Shown here piece by piece: positions 53,247 through 62,791 of a stretch of DNA of 64,000 nt. Source of the DNA: Achromobacter denitrificans NBRC 15125 (GTDB taxonomy: Bacteria; Pseudomonadota; Gammaproteobacteria; Burkholderiales; Burkholderiaceae_B). The notes beneath the pieces are model-generated. The model did no database searches and had not been told where the DNA came from. It worked only from the letters and a program-made list of their open reading frames with translations. The position numbers and the translations under genes were made by a program. The DNA lies in NCBI RefSeq assembly GCF_001571365.1, contig NZ_BCTQ01000024.1:1-64000 (forward strand), given 5' to 3'. Positions within the stretch are counted from its first letter, which is position 1, and each line of letters starts with the position of its first letter.

Positions 53247-54389
53247 CTACAGCATGCGTTTTTGCGCCGCCATCCACAGTTGCATGACGTCGCGGGCGCG
53301 GTCGCTCAGCAGTTTCTCCGCGTCCGTCAGCGCCTGTTGCAGCGTGATGGGGCCCGGCGCCAGGCTGAACGCGGCGCTGATCCCGACCGCGTGCAGCGCT
53401 TCATAGCCTTCGCCCAGCGAGCCGGCCAGCGCCACGACCGGCACGCCCGCGCGCTGCGCGATCCGGGCGACGCCGGCGGGCGTCTTGCCGCGCAGGGTCT
53501 GCGCGTCCATGCGGCCTTCGCCGGTGAACACCAGGGTGGCGCCCACGACGGCCTCGGCCAGGCCGCCCAGTTCCGCCACGATCTCCACGCCGGGCCGGAA
53601 GCTGGCGTCCAGGAACGCCTTGGCCGCGAAGCCCAGCCCGCCGGCCGCGCCGGCGCCGGGTTCGTGGCGGTGATCCGCCGCCAGGTGCCGCGCGCAGACG
53701 TCGGCGAAATTCTCCAGCATCTGGTCCAGGACCAGCACCTGTTCCGGCGTGGCGCCTTTCTGCGGGCCGAATATGTGCGAGGCGCCCTGCGGGCCGCACA
53801 GCGGATTGTCCACGTCCGACGCGATATCGATGCGGATGCCCGCCAGGCGCGGATCCAGGCCGCGGGTATCGATGCTGGCCAGCTTGCCGAGCGCGCCGCC
53901 GCCGGGCGGCAGGCTGCGGCCTTCGGCGTCGAGCAGGCGCACGCCCAGCGCCGTCAGCATGCCGGCGCCGCCGTCGTTGGTGGCGGACCCGCCCAGCCCG
54001 AGGATGATGCGCGTGGCGCCCGCGTTCACGGCGGCCAGCATCAGTTCGCCCACGCCATGGCTGCTGGCGCGCATCGGGTCGCGCTTGGAGGGGGGGATCA
54101 GTTCCAGGCCCGCCGCCGCGGCCATTTCGATCACGGCCGTGCCGTCTTCCAGCAGCCCCCAGGTTGCGTCGACCTTGTAGCCCAGCGCATCGTTCACCGT
54201 CAGTTGCCGCGCCTTGCCGCCGGTGGCCGCCAGCACGGCCTCGACCGTGCCCTCGCCGCCGTCGGCCATGGGGATGCACACCGTATGGGCGCCGGGGAAG
54301 GCGGCCTTGACGCCGCGCGCGATGGCCGCGGCCGCGTCGGGCGCGGAAACGCTTTCTTTGAAAGAGTCGGGAGCGATGACGATTTTCAC
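53247..54389 (-). CDS. Glycerate kinase (GarK family)
   Basis: Phosphorylates D-glycerate, giving 2- or 3-phosphoglycerate depending on the subgroup. 380 residues from GTG 54389, which matches the family N-terminus KIVIAPDSFKESVSA; an ATG at 54428 would add 13 unconserved residues. Other landmarks: PMADGGEGTVEA, GLGGSATNDGGAGML and FTGEGRMDAQTLRGK. Divergent from pyruvate kinase; 2-phosphoglycerate would enter lower glycolysis towards that enzyme. Confidence 0.9.
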   Translation of the reverse strand: MKIVIAPDSFKESVSAPDAAAAIARGVKAAFPGAHTVCIPMADGGEGTVEAVLAATGGKARQLTVNDALGYKVDATWGLLEDGTAVIEMAAAAGLELIPPSKRDPMRASSHGVGELMLAAVNAGATRIILGLGGSATNDGGAGMLTALGVRLLDAEGRSLPPGGGALGKLASIDTRGLDPRLAGIRIDIASDVDNPLCGPQGASHIFGPQKGATPEQVLVLDQMLENFADVCARHLAADHRHEPGAGAAGGLGFAAKAFLDASFRPGVEIVAELGGLAEAVVGATLVFTGEGRMDAQTLRGKTPAGVARIAQRAGVPVVALAGSLGEGYEALHAVGISAAFSLAPGPITLQQALTDAEKLLSDRARDVMQLWMAAQKRML

Positions 54390-54493
54390 GGATTCGAACG
54401 GGCCGGTAGGGGTTGGAGTGATGCCCATGATACCCGGCTGTACGCAGCCGGCGTACCATAACGCTTCCGTTGTTTTAGCGAGAGTGGACCGTC

Positions 54494-55936
54494 ATGCCCG
54501 TATTGCGCCGCACCAAAATTGTCGCCACCCTGGGGCCCTCGACCTCGACGCCCGAACGCATCGACGCGATGATCCGCGCGGGCCTGGACGTCGCCCGCCT
54601 GAACTTCTCGCACGGCAGCGCGGACGACCATCGCGAGCGCGCGCGGATGGTGCGCGAGATCGCCGCGAAGCAGGGCCGTTTCGTGGCCATCATGGGCGAC
54701 CTGCAAGGGCCCAAGATCCGCATCGCCCGCTTCACCGACAAGCTGGTCCAACTGCAGGTCGGCCAACCCTTCACCTTGTCGCGCGCGCATCCGAAGGAGG
54801 CCGGCACGGCCAGCATCGTCGGCATCGATTACCCCGAGCTGGTGCAGGACTGCCGCGTCGGCGACGAGCTGCTGCTCGACGACGGCCGCGTCGTGCTGGT
54901 GGTGGATCGCGTCGAGGGAGACGAGGTCCACACCACCGTGACCGTGGGCGGCCCGCTGTCGAACAACAAGGGCATCAACCGCCGCGGCGGCGGCCTGTCC
55001 GCGCCCAGCCTCACCGACAAGGACCGCGTCGATATCAAGCTGGCGGCCGAAATGGAGCTGGACTACGTGGCCGTGTCGTTCCCGCGCTACGGCAGCGATA
55101 TCGACGAGGCGCGCACGCTGCTGGCCGCGGCCGGCAGCCAGGCATGGATCATCGCGAAGATCGAGCGCGCCGAGGCCGTGGCGGACGACGAGGCGCTGGA
55201 CGCCCTGATCCGCGCGAGCGACGGCGTGATGGTCGCGCGCGGCGACCTGGGCGTGGAAGTGGGCGACGCCGAGCTGGTGGGCATCCAGAAGCGCATCATC
55301 CAGCACGCGCGCACCCTGAACAAGGTGGTCATCACCGCGACGCAGATGATGGAGTCGATGATCTCCAGCCCCATGCCGACCCGGGCCGAGGTGTCCGACG
55401 TCGCCAACGCGGTGCTGGACTACACCGATGCCGTCATGCTGTCGGCCGAGAGCGCCTCGGGGCAGTATCCGGTGGAAACGGTGCAAGCCATGGCGCGCGT
55501 CTGCCTGGGAGCGGAAAAGCATCCCACCTCGACCAAGTCGCACCATCGCCTGGGCGAGACGTTCTCGCGCTGCGATGAAACCATCGCGCTGGCCGCCATG
55601 TACGCCGCCAACCATTTCCCCGGCGTGAAGGCCATCATCTCGCTGACGGAAAGCGGGCACACGCCGCTCATCATGTCGCGCATCCGCTCCGGCGTGCCGA
55701 TCTATTGCTATAGCCCGCACAGCATCACGCAGAACCGCGTGGCGATGTTCCGGGGCGTGTACACCATCCCGTTCGCGCCCTCGGACTACGAGCCGGCCGA
55801 CCTGAGCAATGCCGCCATCGACGAACTGCGCCGCCGCAACCTGGTGCAGGCCGGCGACTGGGTGATCCTCACCAAGGGCGATTTCTACCGCGACAGCGGC
55901 GGCACCAACGGCATGAAGATCCTGCTGGTGGATTGA
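54494..55936 (+). CDS. pyk: Pyruvate kinase
   Basis: Converts phosphoenolpyruvate and ADP to pyruvate and ATP, the last glycolytic step. 480 residues, normal length. Landmarks: ARLNFSHG, catalytic Lys in WIIAKIERAEAV, MVARGDLGVEVG (metal/substrate Glu-Asp), ITATQMMESMI, and the allosteric C-domain (about 350-480). Sequence type is the bacterial PykA/PykF family; which isoform cannot be said. Confidence 0.95.
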   Translation: MPVLRRTKIVATLGPSTSTPERIDAMIRAGLDVARLNFSHGSADDHRERARMVREIAAKQGRFVAIMGDLQGPKIRIARFTDKLVQLQVGQPFTLSRAHPKEAGTASIVGIDYPELVQDCRVGDELLLDDGRVVLVVDRVEGDEVHTTVTVGGPLSNNKGINRRGGGLSAPSLTDKDRVDIKLAAEMELDYVAVSFPRYGSDIDEARTLLAAAGSQAWIIAKIERAEAVADDEALDALIRASDGVMVARGDLGVEVGDAELVGIQKRIIQHARTLNKVVITATQMMESMISSPMPTRAEVSDVANAVLDYTDAVMLSAESASGQYPVETVQAMARVCLGAEKHPTSTKSHHRLGETFSRCDETIALAAMYAANHFPGVKAIISLTESGHTPLIMSRIRSGVPIYCYSPHSITQNRVAMFRGVYTIPFAPSDYEPADLSNAAIDELRRRNLVQAGDWVILTKGDFYRDSGGTNGMKILLVD

Positions 55937-55944
55937 CGCGCGCC

Positions 55945-55966
55945 GGCCGGGAGGAGGCTCCCGGCC
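55945..55966. terminator. Hairpin between convergent pyk and spmAB-type genes
   Basis: A perfect 9-bp stem GGCCGGGAG/CTCCCGGCC with a GAGG loop fills the 39-nt gap between two convergent genes. No U-run, so weak on its own. Confidence 0.5.
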
Positions 55967-55975
55967 GCGCCGGCC

Positions 55976-57205
55976 TCAACCGAAGAACCAGTAGCACACG
56001 CCGATGGCCGCCAGCACGCCGGCCAGGTCGGCGATCAGCGCGCAGCCCACGGCGTGGCGGGCCCGCAGTATCCCCACCGATCCGAAGTACACCGCCAGCA
56101 CGTAGAACGTGGTCTCGGTGCTGCCCTGGACGACCGCCGAGAGCAGCGCCGGGAAACTGTCCACGCCGAAGTGCGTCATCGTCTCCAGCATCATGGCGCG
56201 GGCCGCGCTGCCCGAAAACGGCTTGACCAGCGCGGTGGGCAGGGCGTCCACGAAACGCGTGTCCCAGCCCGCGTGCTCGGCCATCCAGCGGATGCCGTCG
56301 AGCAGGAAGTCCAGCGCGCCCGAGGCGCGCAGCACGCCGACCGCGCACAGCATGGCCACCAGATAGGGCAACAGGCTCTTGGCGATGTCGAAGCCTTCCT
56401 TGGCGCCTTCGATGAAGGCCTCGTAGACCGGCACCTTCTTCCAGGCGCCGGCGATCAGGAATGCGATCAGGATGCCGAAGAGGGTCAGGTTGCCCAGCAG
56501 CGACGACAGCGAGGCGATGGCGGCGGCAGACATGCTTGCCAGGAGCGCCATGAATCCGCCCATGATGAGCGCCGCGCCGCCCAGCCACAGCATGACGACG
56601 GGGTCCGCCAGGCGCAGGCGCTGGCAGGCCGCCACCGCCAGGAAACCCGCCAGGGTGGACGCGCTGGTGGCCAGCAGGATGGGCAGGAACACCAGGGTCG
56701 GATCCGGCGCGCCCTGCTGCGCCCGGAACATGAACAGCGTGACCGGCAGCAAGGTCAGCGATGAGGCGTTCAGCACCAGGAAGAGGATCTGCGCGTTGGT
56801 GGCGGTCTCGGGCGTGGGATTCAGGGATTGCAGCTCGCGCATGGCGCGCAGCCCGATCGGCGTGGCGGCGTTGTCCAGCCCGAGGCCGTTGGCCGCGAAG
56901 TTCAGCGTGATCAGGCCGATGGCGGGATGGTTGCGCGGCACCTCGGGCATCAGGCGCGCGAACAGGGGGCCCAGCACCCGCGCCAGCTTTTCCACCAGCC
57001 CGGCGCCTTCGGCGATGCGCAGGAAGCCCAGCCACAGGGTCAGCGTGCCGAACAGCAGCACCATCACTTCCACGGAGACGCGCGCCATGTCGAACAGGCT
57101 GGCCACCATCAGGCGGAAGACCTCGGGATCGCCGATGGCCAGCCAGCGGTACAGCGCGGCCGCCGCCGCGGTAAGGAAGAAGGCCAGCCAGAGTTTGTTC
57201 AGCAT
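55976..57205 (-). CDS. SpmA-SpmB-type fused membrane protein (nucleoside recognition domains)
   Basis: Integral membrane protein of 409 residues with about ten helices. The N-terminal half has NFAANGLGLDNAATPIGLRA, the SpmA signature; the C-terminal half has VKPFSGSAARAMMLE and QGSTETTFYVLAVYFGSVGI, the SpmB signature. In Bacillus these are separate spore-maturation proteins; in non-sporing proteobacteria the fused form is of unknown function, perhaps transport. The start at 57205 fits the family N-terminus; the reading frame stays open far beyond it only because of high GC. Confidence 0.85.
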   Translation of the reverse strand: MLNKLWLAFFLTAAAAALYRWLAIGDPEVFRLMVASLFDMARVSVEVMVLLFGTLTLWLGFLRIAEGAGLVEKLARVLGPLFARLMPEVPRNHPAIGLITLNFAANGLGLDNAATPIGLRAMRELQSLNPTPETATNAQILFLVLNASSLTLLPVTLFMFRAQQGAPDPTLVFLPILLATSASTLAGFLAVAACQRLRLADPVVMLWLGGAALIMGGFMALLASMSAAAIASLSSLLGNLTLFGILIAFLIAGAWKKVPVYEAFIEGAKEGFDIAKSLLPYLVAMLCAVGVLRASGALDFLLDGIRWMAEHAGWDTRFVDALPTALVKPFSGSAARAMMLETMTHFGVDSFPALLSAVVQGSTETTFYVLAVYFGSVGILRARHAVGCALIADLAGVLAAIGVCYWFFG

Positions 57206-57337
57206 GCGGAAAGTGCCCGGATAGCGATTCGTCGCGCCGCCCATTGTCGCATCCCGGCAAGCCGCAGCTTGGCCCGCCGTCGCCAATTCTGGTACTTTGG
57301 CCCCAGGGGCGACAACACATAACAGTGAGAGACACTC

Positions 57338-59614
57338 ATGGATTTCAATGCCTGGCGCCGGCGCCGCATCTCGGAACCCGCGTACCGCTGGGCGCGCAAT
57401 GCGTTGCCGGCCATGTCGGCGACCGAGCGCGAAGCCATCGAGGCGGGCGACACCTGGTGGGACGCGGACCTCTTCACCGGCAACCCCGACTGGCGCAAGC
57501 TCCTGGACGTGCCCGCCGCCGCGCTGACCCCTGAAGAGCAGCGCTTCATCGACGGCCCGGTGGCCCGGCTGTGCGCCATGCTGGACGAATGGGACATCAC
57601 CTGGAACCGGCGCGACCTGCCGCCGGAAGTCTGGGCCTTCCTGAAGGCGGAGCGCTTCTTCGGCATGATCATCCCGCGGCGCTACGGCGGCCTGGGGTTC
57701 TCGCCGTACGCGCACTCCGAAGTCGTGCGGCGCATCTCCGCCTATTCGATCACCGCGGGCGTCACGGTCATGGTGCCCAACTCGCTGGGCCCGGGCGAAC
57801 TGCTGATGCAGTTCGGCACCCCCGCCCAGCGCGATTACTGGCTGCCGCGCCTGGCCGACGGCAGCGAAGTGCCGTGCTTCGGCCTCACCAGCCCCGAGGC
57901 GGGCTCCGACGCGGCCTCCATGGTGGATACGGGCGTCGTGTGCCGGCAAGTGGTGGACGGCCGCGAGCTGATCGGCATCCGGCTGAACTGGCACAAGCGC
58001 TACATCACGCTGGGCCCCGTGGCGACGGTGCTGGGGCTGGCGTTCAAGATGTCGGACCCCGACGGCATCCTGGGCGGCCCCAAGGACATCGGCATTTCCG
58101 TCGCGCTGGTGCCCACCGAGGCCCCGGGCGTCGAGATCGGCCGCCGCCACCTCCCGGCCATGCAGGTCTTCCAGAACGGCCCCAACCGCGGGCGCGACGT
58201 GTTCGTGCCGCTGGATGCGCTGATCGGCGGCGCCGAGCGCGCCGGGCATGGCTGGCAGATGCTGATGAGCGCGCTGGCGGCGGGCCGGGGCATTTCCCTG
58301 CCCTCGCTGTCGGCCGCCGCCGCCGTGATGTGCGCGCACACCACGGGCATGTACGCGCGCGTGCGCGAGCAGTTCGGCATTCCGGTGGGCAAGTTCGAAG
58401 GCGTCCAGGAACGGCTGGCCAGCCTGGCGGGCAATGCCTACCTGGTGGAAGCCGCCAGGCGCCTGACCTGCGCCGCGCTGAACCAGGGCGTGAAGCCGGC
58501 GGTGGTCTCGGGCATCATGAAGTACCACGCCACCGAACGCATGCGCGGCTCGGTCAACGACGCGATGGACATCCACGCGGGCCGCGCCGTCATCGACGGC
58601 CCCAGCAATTACCTGGGCGCGCTGTACCGCGCCGTGCCCATCGCCATCACGGTCGAAGGCGCCAATATCCTGACGCGCAACCTCATCATCTTCGGCCAGG
58701 GCGCGATCCGCGCCCACCCGTACCTGATGCCGGAAATGCTGGCGCTGGGCAACCCCGACGAAGAGCGCGGCATCGCCGTGTTCCACGACGTGTTCTGGCG
58801 CCACCTGCGGCACGCGGGGATCAACGCCCTGCGCGCCATCGGCCGGGCCTGGACCGGCGGGGTGCTGGCGCCCGCGCCGGCCTCCGGCCCCACCGCCGGG
58901 CACTACCGGCGGCTGAGCCGCTACGCCTCGGGCTTCGCCCTGCTGGCCGACGCGACGCTGGCCCAGCTGGGCGGCGGCCTGAAGCGCCGCGAAATGATTT
59001 CCGCGCGGCTCGGCGACATTCTGTCGGAGCTGTACCTGCAGTCCGCGGTGCTCAAGCGCTGGGAGGACGAGGGCCGCAAGCACGATGACCTGCCGCTGGT
59101 GCATTGGTGCCTGGAGCAGGGCTACGCCAGCATCGAGAAAAGCATGGACCAGGTGCTGCGCAACCTTCCCGGGCGCGTGCTGTCGTGGGGATTGCGCGCG
59201 GCCATCCTGCCCTTGCGCCTGGCCAAGGGCCCGAGCGACGCGCTGACGCGCGAATGCGCGGAATTGCTGCTGAAGCCGTCGCCCACCCATGTTCGGCTGG
59301 CCGCCGATCTGCACCGGGAACCGGCCGATCCCCAGGCCGGCGGCGACCCGGTGGGCCTGCTGACCCGCGCTTTCGCCCTGGCGGACGCGGTGCAGCCGCT
59401 GCGCGACCGGCTGCGCCAATCGGGCGTGCGCGATTGGCGCGAGGCGCACCGGCGCGGCGCCATCACGGATACGCAGGCCGCGCAGTTCGAGGAGGCCGAG
59501 GCGACGGTGTCGCGGGTCTTGCAGGTGGACGATTTCGCGCCCGAAGAGCTGTCGCCGTCCGCCGCGCAAGCGGGCGCGGCGCGTGCCGGAGAGAGGCCGG
59601 CCGAGGGCGCCTGA
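57338..59614 (+). CDS. fadE: Acyl-CoA dehydrogenase FadE
   Basis: First beta-oxidation step, FAD-dependent dehydrogenation of acyl-CoA. 758 residues, the long FadE class. The dehydrogenase core spans about 80-500 (FFGMIIPRRYGGLGFSPYAH; CFGLTSPEAGSDAASM; catalytic-region ITVEGANILTRNLIIFGQGA), followed by the FadE-specific C-terminal domain (DUF1974, about 530-720). Monocistronic; no other fatty-acid gene is adjacent. E. coli FadE is membrane-associated; this one lacks a clear N-terminal anchor. Confidence 0.93.
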   Translation: MDFNAWRRRRISEPAYRWARNALPAMSATEREAIEAGDTWWDADLFTGNPDWRKLLDVPAAALTPEEQRFIDGPVARLCAMLDEWDITWNRRDLPPEVWAFLKAERFFGMIIPRRYGGLGFSPYAHSEVVRRISAYSITAGVTVMVPNSLGPGELLMQFGTPAQRDYWLPRLADGSEVPCFGLTSPEAGSDAASMVDTGVVCRQVVDGRELIGIRLNWHKRYITLGPVATVLGLAFKMSDPDGILGGPKDIGISVALVPTEAPGVEIGRRHLPAMQVFQNGPNRGRDVFVPLDALIGGAERAGHGWQMLMSALAAGRGISLPSLSAAAAVMCAHTTGMYARVREQFGIPVGKFEGVQERLASLAGNAYLVEAARRLTCAALNQGVKPAVVSGIMKYHATERMRGSVNDAMDIHAGRAVIDGPSNYLGALYRAVPIAITVEGANILTRNLIIFGQGAIRAHPYLMPEMLALGNPDEERGIAVFHDVFWRHLRHAGINALRAIGRAWTGGVLAPAPASGPTAGHYRRLSRYASGFALLADATLAQLGGGLKRREMISARLGDILSELYLQSAVLKRWEDEGRKHDDLPLVHWCLEQGYASIEKSMDQVLRNLPGRVLSWGLRAAILPLRLAKGPSDALTRECAELLLKPSPTHVRLAADLHREPADPQAGGDPVGLLTRAFALADAVQPLRDRLRQSGVRDWREAHRRGAITDTQAAQFEEAEATVSRVLQVDDFAPEELSPSAAQAGAARAGERPAEGA

Positions 59615-59640
59615 GGCGGCGCCCGGCCGGCCGCCGACGC

Positions 59641-60174
59641 TCAGTCGTCCTGGTTGGGATCCATGCCCGGAAACAGGATTTCGGTGAAGCCGAACTTCGA
59701 GAAATCCTGGATGCGGGACGGATAGAGGCGGCCGATCAGGTGGTCGCACTCATGCTGGACCACGCGCGCGTGGAATCCCTCGGCTTCCCGTTCGATGGGC
59801 TGGCCAAAGGGGTCGAATCCGCTATAGCGGATATGGCGGTAGCGCGGCACCAGGCCGCGCAGGCCCGGCACCGACAGACAGCCTTCCCAGCCGTCCTCCA
59901 TCTCGTCGGACAGCGGCGTGATGACCGGATTGCACAGGACGGTCTGCGGCACGGCGGGCGCGTCGGGATAGCGCTCGTTGCGGTCGAAGCCGAAGATCAC
60001 CAGCTGCAGGTCCATGCCGATCTGCGGCGCGGCCAGGCCCACCCCCTGGGCGGCGGCCATCGTTTCGAACATGTCCTCGATCAGCGCGTGCAGCTCGCGC
60101 GTGTCGTAGCGGTCCACGGGCGTGGCCACGCGCAGCAGCCGGGGGTCGCCCATTTTGAGGATGGGATGGATCAT
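59641..60174 (-). CDS. def: Peptide deformylase
   Basis: Removes the formyl group from nascent proteins. 177 residues with all three metal-site motifs: [18 protein letters not shown] (Cys ligand) and QHECDHLIG (two His and catalytic Glu). Last gene of the minus-strand run gmhB-plsC-ygjP-phnW-gloA-def, 41 nt after gloA. It is not beside fmt, so is possibly a second deformylase rather than the main one. Confidence 0.94.
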   Translation of the reverse strand: MIHPILKMGDPRLLRVATPVDRYDTRELHALIEDMFETMAAAQGVGLAAPQIGMDLQLVIFGFDRNERYPDAPAVPQTVLCNPVITPLSDEMEDGWEGCLSVPGLRGLVPRYRHIRYSGFDPFGQPIEREAEGFHARVVQHECDHLIGRLYPSRIQDFSKFGFTEILFPGMDPNQDD

Positions 60175-60215
60175 GGAGTCCCTTTTTCGGTTTCCGGGAG
60201 CCGGACGCCGGAAGC

Positions 60216-60611
60216 TCAGTCTTCCCGGCCCTTTTTCTCGATGAACTCGATCTTGTAGCCATCGGGGTCTTCGACGAAGGCGATGACGGTTTTGCCATGC
60301 TTCATCGGGCCGGCTTCGCGCGTGACCTTGCCGCCCTTGGCCTTGACCTTGTCACAGGCTTCGTAGGCGTTGTCTACTTCCAGGGCGATGTGGCCGTAGC
60401 CGGTGCCCAGGTCGTACTTGTCCGTATCCCAGTTGTGGGTGAGTTCGATGACGGCGCCCTCGGACTCGTCCTGGTAACCCACGAAGGCCAGCGTGAACTT
60501 GCCGTCGGGGTAGTCCTTGCGGCGCAGGACGCGCATGCCGAGCACGTTGGTGTAGAAGTCGATGGACTTGTCGAGGTTGCCGACTCGCAGCATGGTGTGG
60601 AGCATACGCAT
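60216..60611 (-). CDS. gloA: Lactoylglutathione lyase (glyoxalase I)
   Basis: Converts the methylglyoxal-glutathione hemithioacetal to S-lactoylglutathione. 131 residues. The four Ni ligands of the E. coli enzyme are all recognisable: His5 in [11 protein letters not shown], Glu in [10 protein letters not shown], His in GYGHIALEV, Glu in YKIEFIE. AGGAAG precedes the ATG. 11 nt after phnW. Confidence 0.95.
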   Translation of the reverse strand: MRMLHTMLRVGNLDKSIDFYTNVLGMRVLRRKDYPDGKFTLAFVGYQDESEGAVIELTHNWDTDKYDLGTGYGHIALEVDNAYEACDKVKAKGGKVTREAGPMKHGKTVIAFVEDPDGYKIEFIEKKGRED

Positions 60612-60622
60612 GGAGGTCTTCC

Positions 60623-61768
60623 TTAAGCGGTTAGGGGAAGCGGGAAGAACCCGCCGCTGGCGGCGGGTTCCCGGCGGGTGATTCCGATGTCGCCCAGCGC
60701 GGCGCCCATGGCGTCGACCGCCTGGCGCATCTGGTCCGGGCCGAAGGCGCCGATGCAGCCGACCCGGAATGTGGGTTGTTCGGTGTTGTAGAAGTTGCTG
60801 AGCACGTAGCCGCGGCGCTTGAGCGCATCGACGAACAGCTGCAGGTTCCAGGTCGGCGCGTCCGGGGCCCGGACGTTGACGACGATGGGGCCTTGCAGGG
60901 CGGGCGGCAGGTACGGCGTCAGCCCCAGCGCGCCGATGCCGTCGTACAGGGCGCGCATGTTGGCCGTGTAGCGCGCCAGGCGGGCGACGCGGCCTTCCTC
61001 ATGATACAGGTCCAGCGCCACGGCCAGCGCGGCCAGCGTGGGCGCGGGCGGGGTGAAGCGCGGGCCGGCATTGGGCTGCAGCGTGTGCTGGTAGATGTCG
61101 GCCAGGTCCAGCGACCAGCTGCCCGCGTTGCCGCGGGCGGCCTCCAGGCGGTCGCGCCGGGCCACGACGAAGGCGGCGCCGGGCAGGCCTTCCAGGCACT
61201 TGTTGGCCGTCAGCACCACGGCGTCCACGGCGGGCAGGCTGCCCAGGTCCAGGGGCAGAGCGCCGAAGGCGGATACCGCGTCGACGATGACGCGGCGGCC
61301 CAGCGCGTGCGCGATGCGCGCCAGCTCCGGCACGTCGTGGCAGATGCCGCTGCCGGTTTCGCTGTAGACGAGCGCCAGGTGCGTCAGCGAGGGATCGCGT
61401 TCCAGCGCGGCGGCGACCGCTTGCGGATCCACGCGTTCGGTCGCGCCCACGGGCAGGGGCACGGCGATCCGGCCGGCATCGCCGGCCAGCCTTTGCAAGC
61501 GGGCGGCGTAGGCGCCGGTGGAAGGGGCCAGCAGCCTGCCGCCCGGGGGCACGAAGGTGCGGATCGCGGCTTCCACGGCGAAGTGGCCGCAGCCCGGCAA
61601 GGCCAGCGCGGCGTGCTCGTCGGGCGCGCCCTGCGCCGCGCGCAGCACGCCGTCGCAGACCTGCCGGTAGGTATGGCGGAAATCGTTGTCCCAGGGCGCG
61701 TAGTCCTGCGCCATGGCGGCCTTCACCCGCGCGTCGGTCGTGACCGGGCCCGGAATCAGCAGCAGCAT
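60623..61768 (-). CDS. phnW: 2-aminoethylphosphonate-pyruvate aminotransferase-like (PhnW)
   Basis: Class V PLP aminotransferase of 381 residues. The start [18 protein letters not shown] and YAPWDNDF follow PhnW, which transfers the amine of 2-aminoethylphosphonate to pyruvate to give phosphonoacetaldehyde. PLP Lys is in [12 protein letters not shown]. No phosphonatase (phnX) or phosphonate transporter is nearby, so a related alanine-glyoxylate-type role remains possible. AAGGAG precedes the ATG. Embedded in a housekeeping run, 45 nt after the ygjP-like gene. Confidence 0.8.
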   Translation of the reverse strand: MLLLIPGPVTTDARVKAAMAQDYAPWDNDFRHTYRQVCDGVLRAAQGAPDEHAALALPGCGHFAVEAAIRTFVPPGGRLLAPSTGAYAARLQRLAGDAGRIAVPLPVGATERVDPQAVAAALERDPSLTHLALVYSETGSGICHDVPELARIAHALGRRVIVDAVSAFGALPLDLGSLPAVDAVVLTANKCLEGLPGAAFVVARRDRLEAARGNAGSWSLDLADIYQHTLQPNAGPRFTPPAPTLAALAVALDLYHEEGRVARLARYTANMRALYDGIGALGLTPYLPPALQGPIVVNVRAPDAPTWNLQLFVDALKRRGYVLSNFYNTEQPTFRVGCIGAFGPDQMRQAVDAMGAALGDIGITRREPAASGGFFPLPLTA

Positions 61769-61813
61769 TTCAAGGCTCCTTTAGTGGGAACAGGCACTCA
61801 TCTTCAAGCCGCC

Positions 61814-62791
61814 TCAGAACTGGGGCAGGGAAGCGGGGTCGTGACGCCGCAGGATGTTCTTCGCGTCTTCGAAGTCGGGCAGTATCTGCCCCACCTCGCG
61901 CCAGAAGTCCTGACTGTGGTTCATTTCGCGCAGATGGGCAAGCTCGTGCGCGATCACGTAGTCGATGATGGCGGGCGCGAAATGGATCAGGCGCCAGTTC
62001 AGCATGATGTTGCCGTCGCTGGTGCAGGAGCCCCAGCGCGTGGCGGCCGACGACAGGCGCCAGCGGCGGATCTTCAGCCCGCTGATCTGCAGGAAATGGG
62101 CAAGGCGGGCGCCGAACCAGGCGCCGGCGCGCTGCTGCAGCCAGGCCTGGGCCGAATCGCGGATGCGGCCCTGGTCCGCCGAGGAAGGCAGCGCCAGCCA
62201 CAGCGTGTCGCCGTCCTGGGGGGCTTCGGCGTCGCCGGACAGATAGGCCTGGCGGCTGTCTCCGCCCACGCCGATCACGATGCGCTTGCCGAGGTAGGGC
62301 AGCTCGCCGCCCGGCTGCCAGCGCGTGTGCGCCATGGCCAGCTGCTGCTTGCGGGCATGCCATTCGCGCAGCTTGGTGAGGATCCAGCGGGATTTTTCCC
62401 GCACGGCGTCGTCGATCTGCGTCAGGGTGACCCAGTTGGGGGCGGTGACGCGCAGGCCGTCGTCGGTGACCACGAAGCCGATGCTGCGGCGGCGCGAGCG
62501 CAGCAGGACGAAGCCGATGGGCTGGTGCTCGGTGGGCACCTCGCGCCAGCGCGCGCCGGGCGGCAGTGGGTCGGGGCAAGGCGTGGGAACGCGCGACGAG
62601 GCGTTGGGAGAGAGCGTCAGCAGCGGCTCGCCCGCGGCAGCGGGCGCCGGCGGCGCGTCGGGAAAGAGAGGCTTGGGAGGCGTGGGCTGAAGCGCGGCCG
62701 GCCCGGGCGCGGCAGTTCGCGGCGGCGCGCCCTCGGGCGCGCCGTGTGGCTGCATGTCGAACAGGAGTTCGAGCTGATCAGGGCTGGACAT
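61814..62791 (-). CDS. YgjP-type M48-like metallopeptidase
   Basis: 325 residues. The C-terminal domain (about 120-320) carries the zinc-protease motif VIAHELAHLREMNHSQDFW, with HExxH and a downstream His; upstream are WGSCTSDGNIMLNWRLIHF, the YgjP (DUF45) signature. The N-terminal 100 residues are Pro/Ala-rich and likely disordered. Function unknown; family members are linked to restriction systems or metal-dependent peptidases. Its start lies within the end of plsC (14-nt overlap). AAAGG precedes the ATG. Confidence 0.85.
   Translation of the reverse strand: MSSPDQLELLFDMQPHGAPEGAPPRTAAPGPAALQPTPPKPLFPDAPPAPAAAGEPLLTLSPNASSRVPTPCPDPLPPGARWREVPTEHQPIGFVLLRSRRRSIGFVVTDDGLRVTAPNWVTLTQIDDAVREKSRWILTKLREWHARKQQLAMAHTRWQPGGELPYLGKRIVIGVGGDSRQAYLSGDAEAPQDGDTLWLALPSSADQGRIRDSAQAWLQQRAGAWFGARLAHFLQISGLKIRRWRLSSAATRWGSCTSDGNIMLNWRLIHFAPAIIDYVIAHELAHLREMNHSQDFWREVGQILPDFEDAKNILRRHDPASLPQF

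Noticed and set aside
57206-59749. N-terminal extension of the SpmA/SpmB-type frame to 59749
   Set aside because: It runs antisense to fadE and has no protein-like composition; the family N-terminus begins at 57205.
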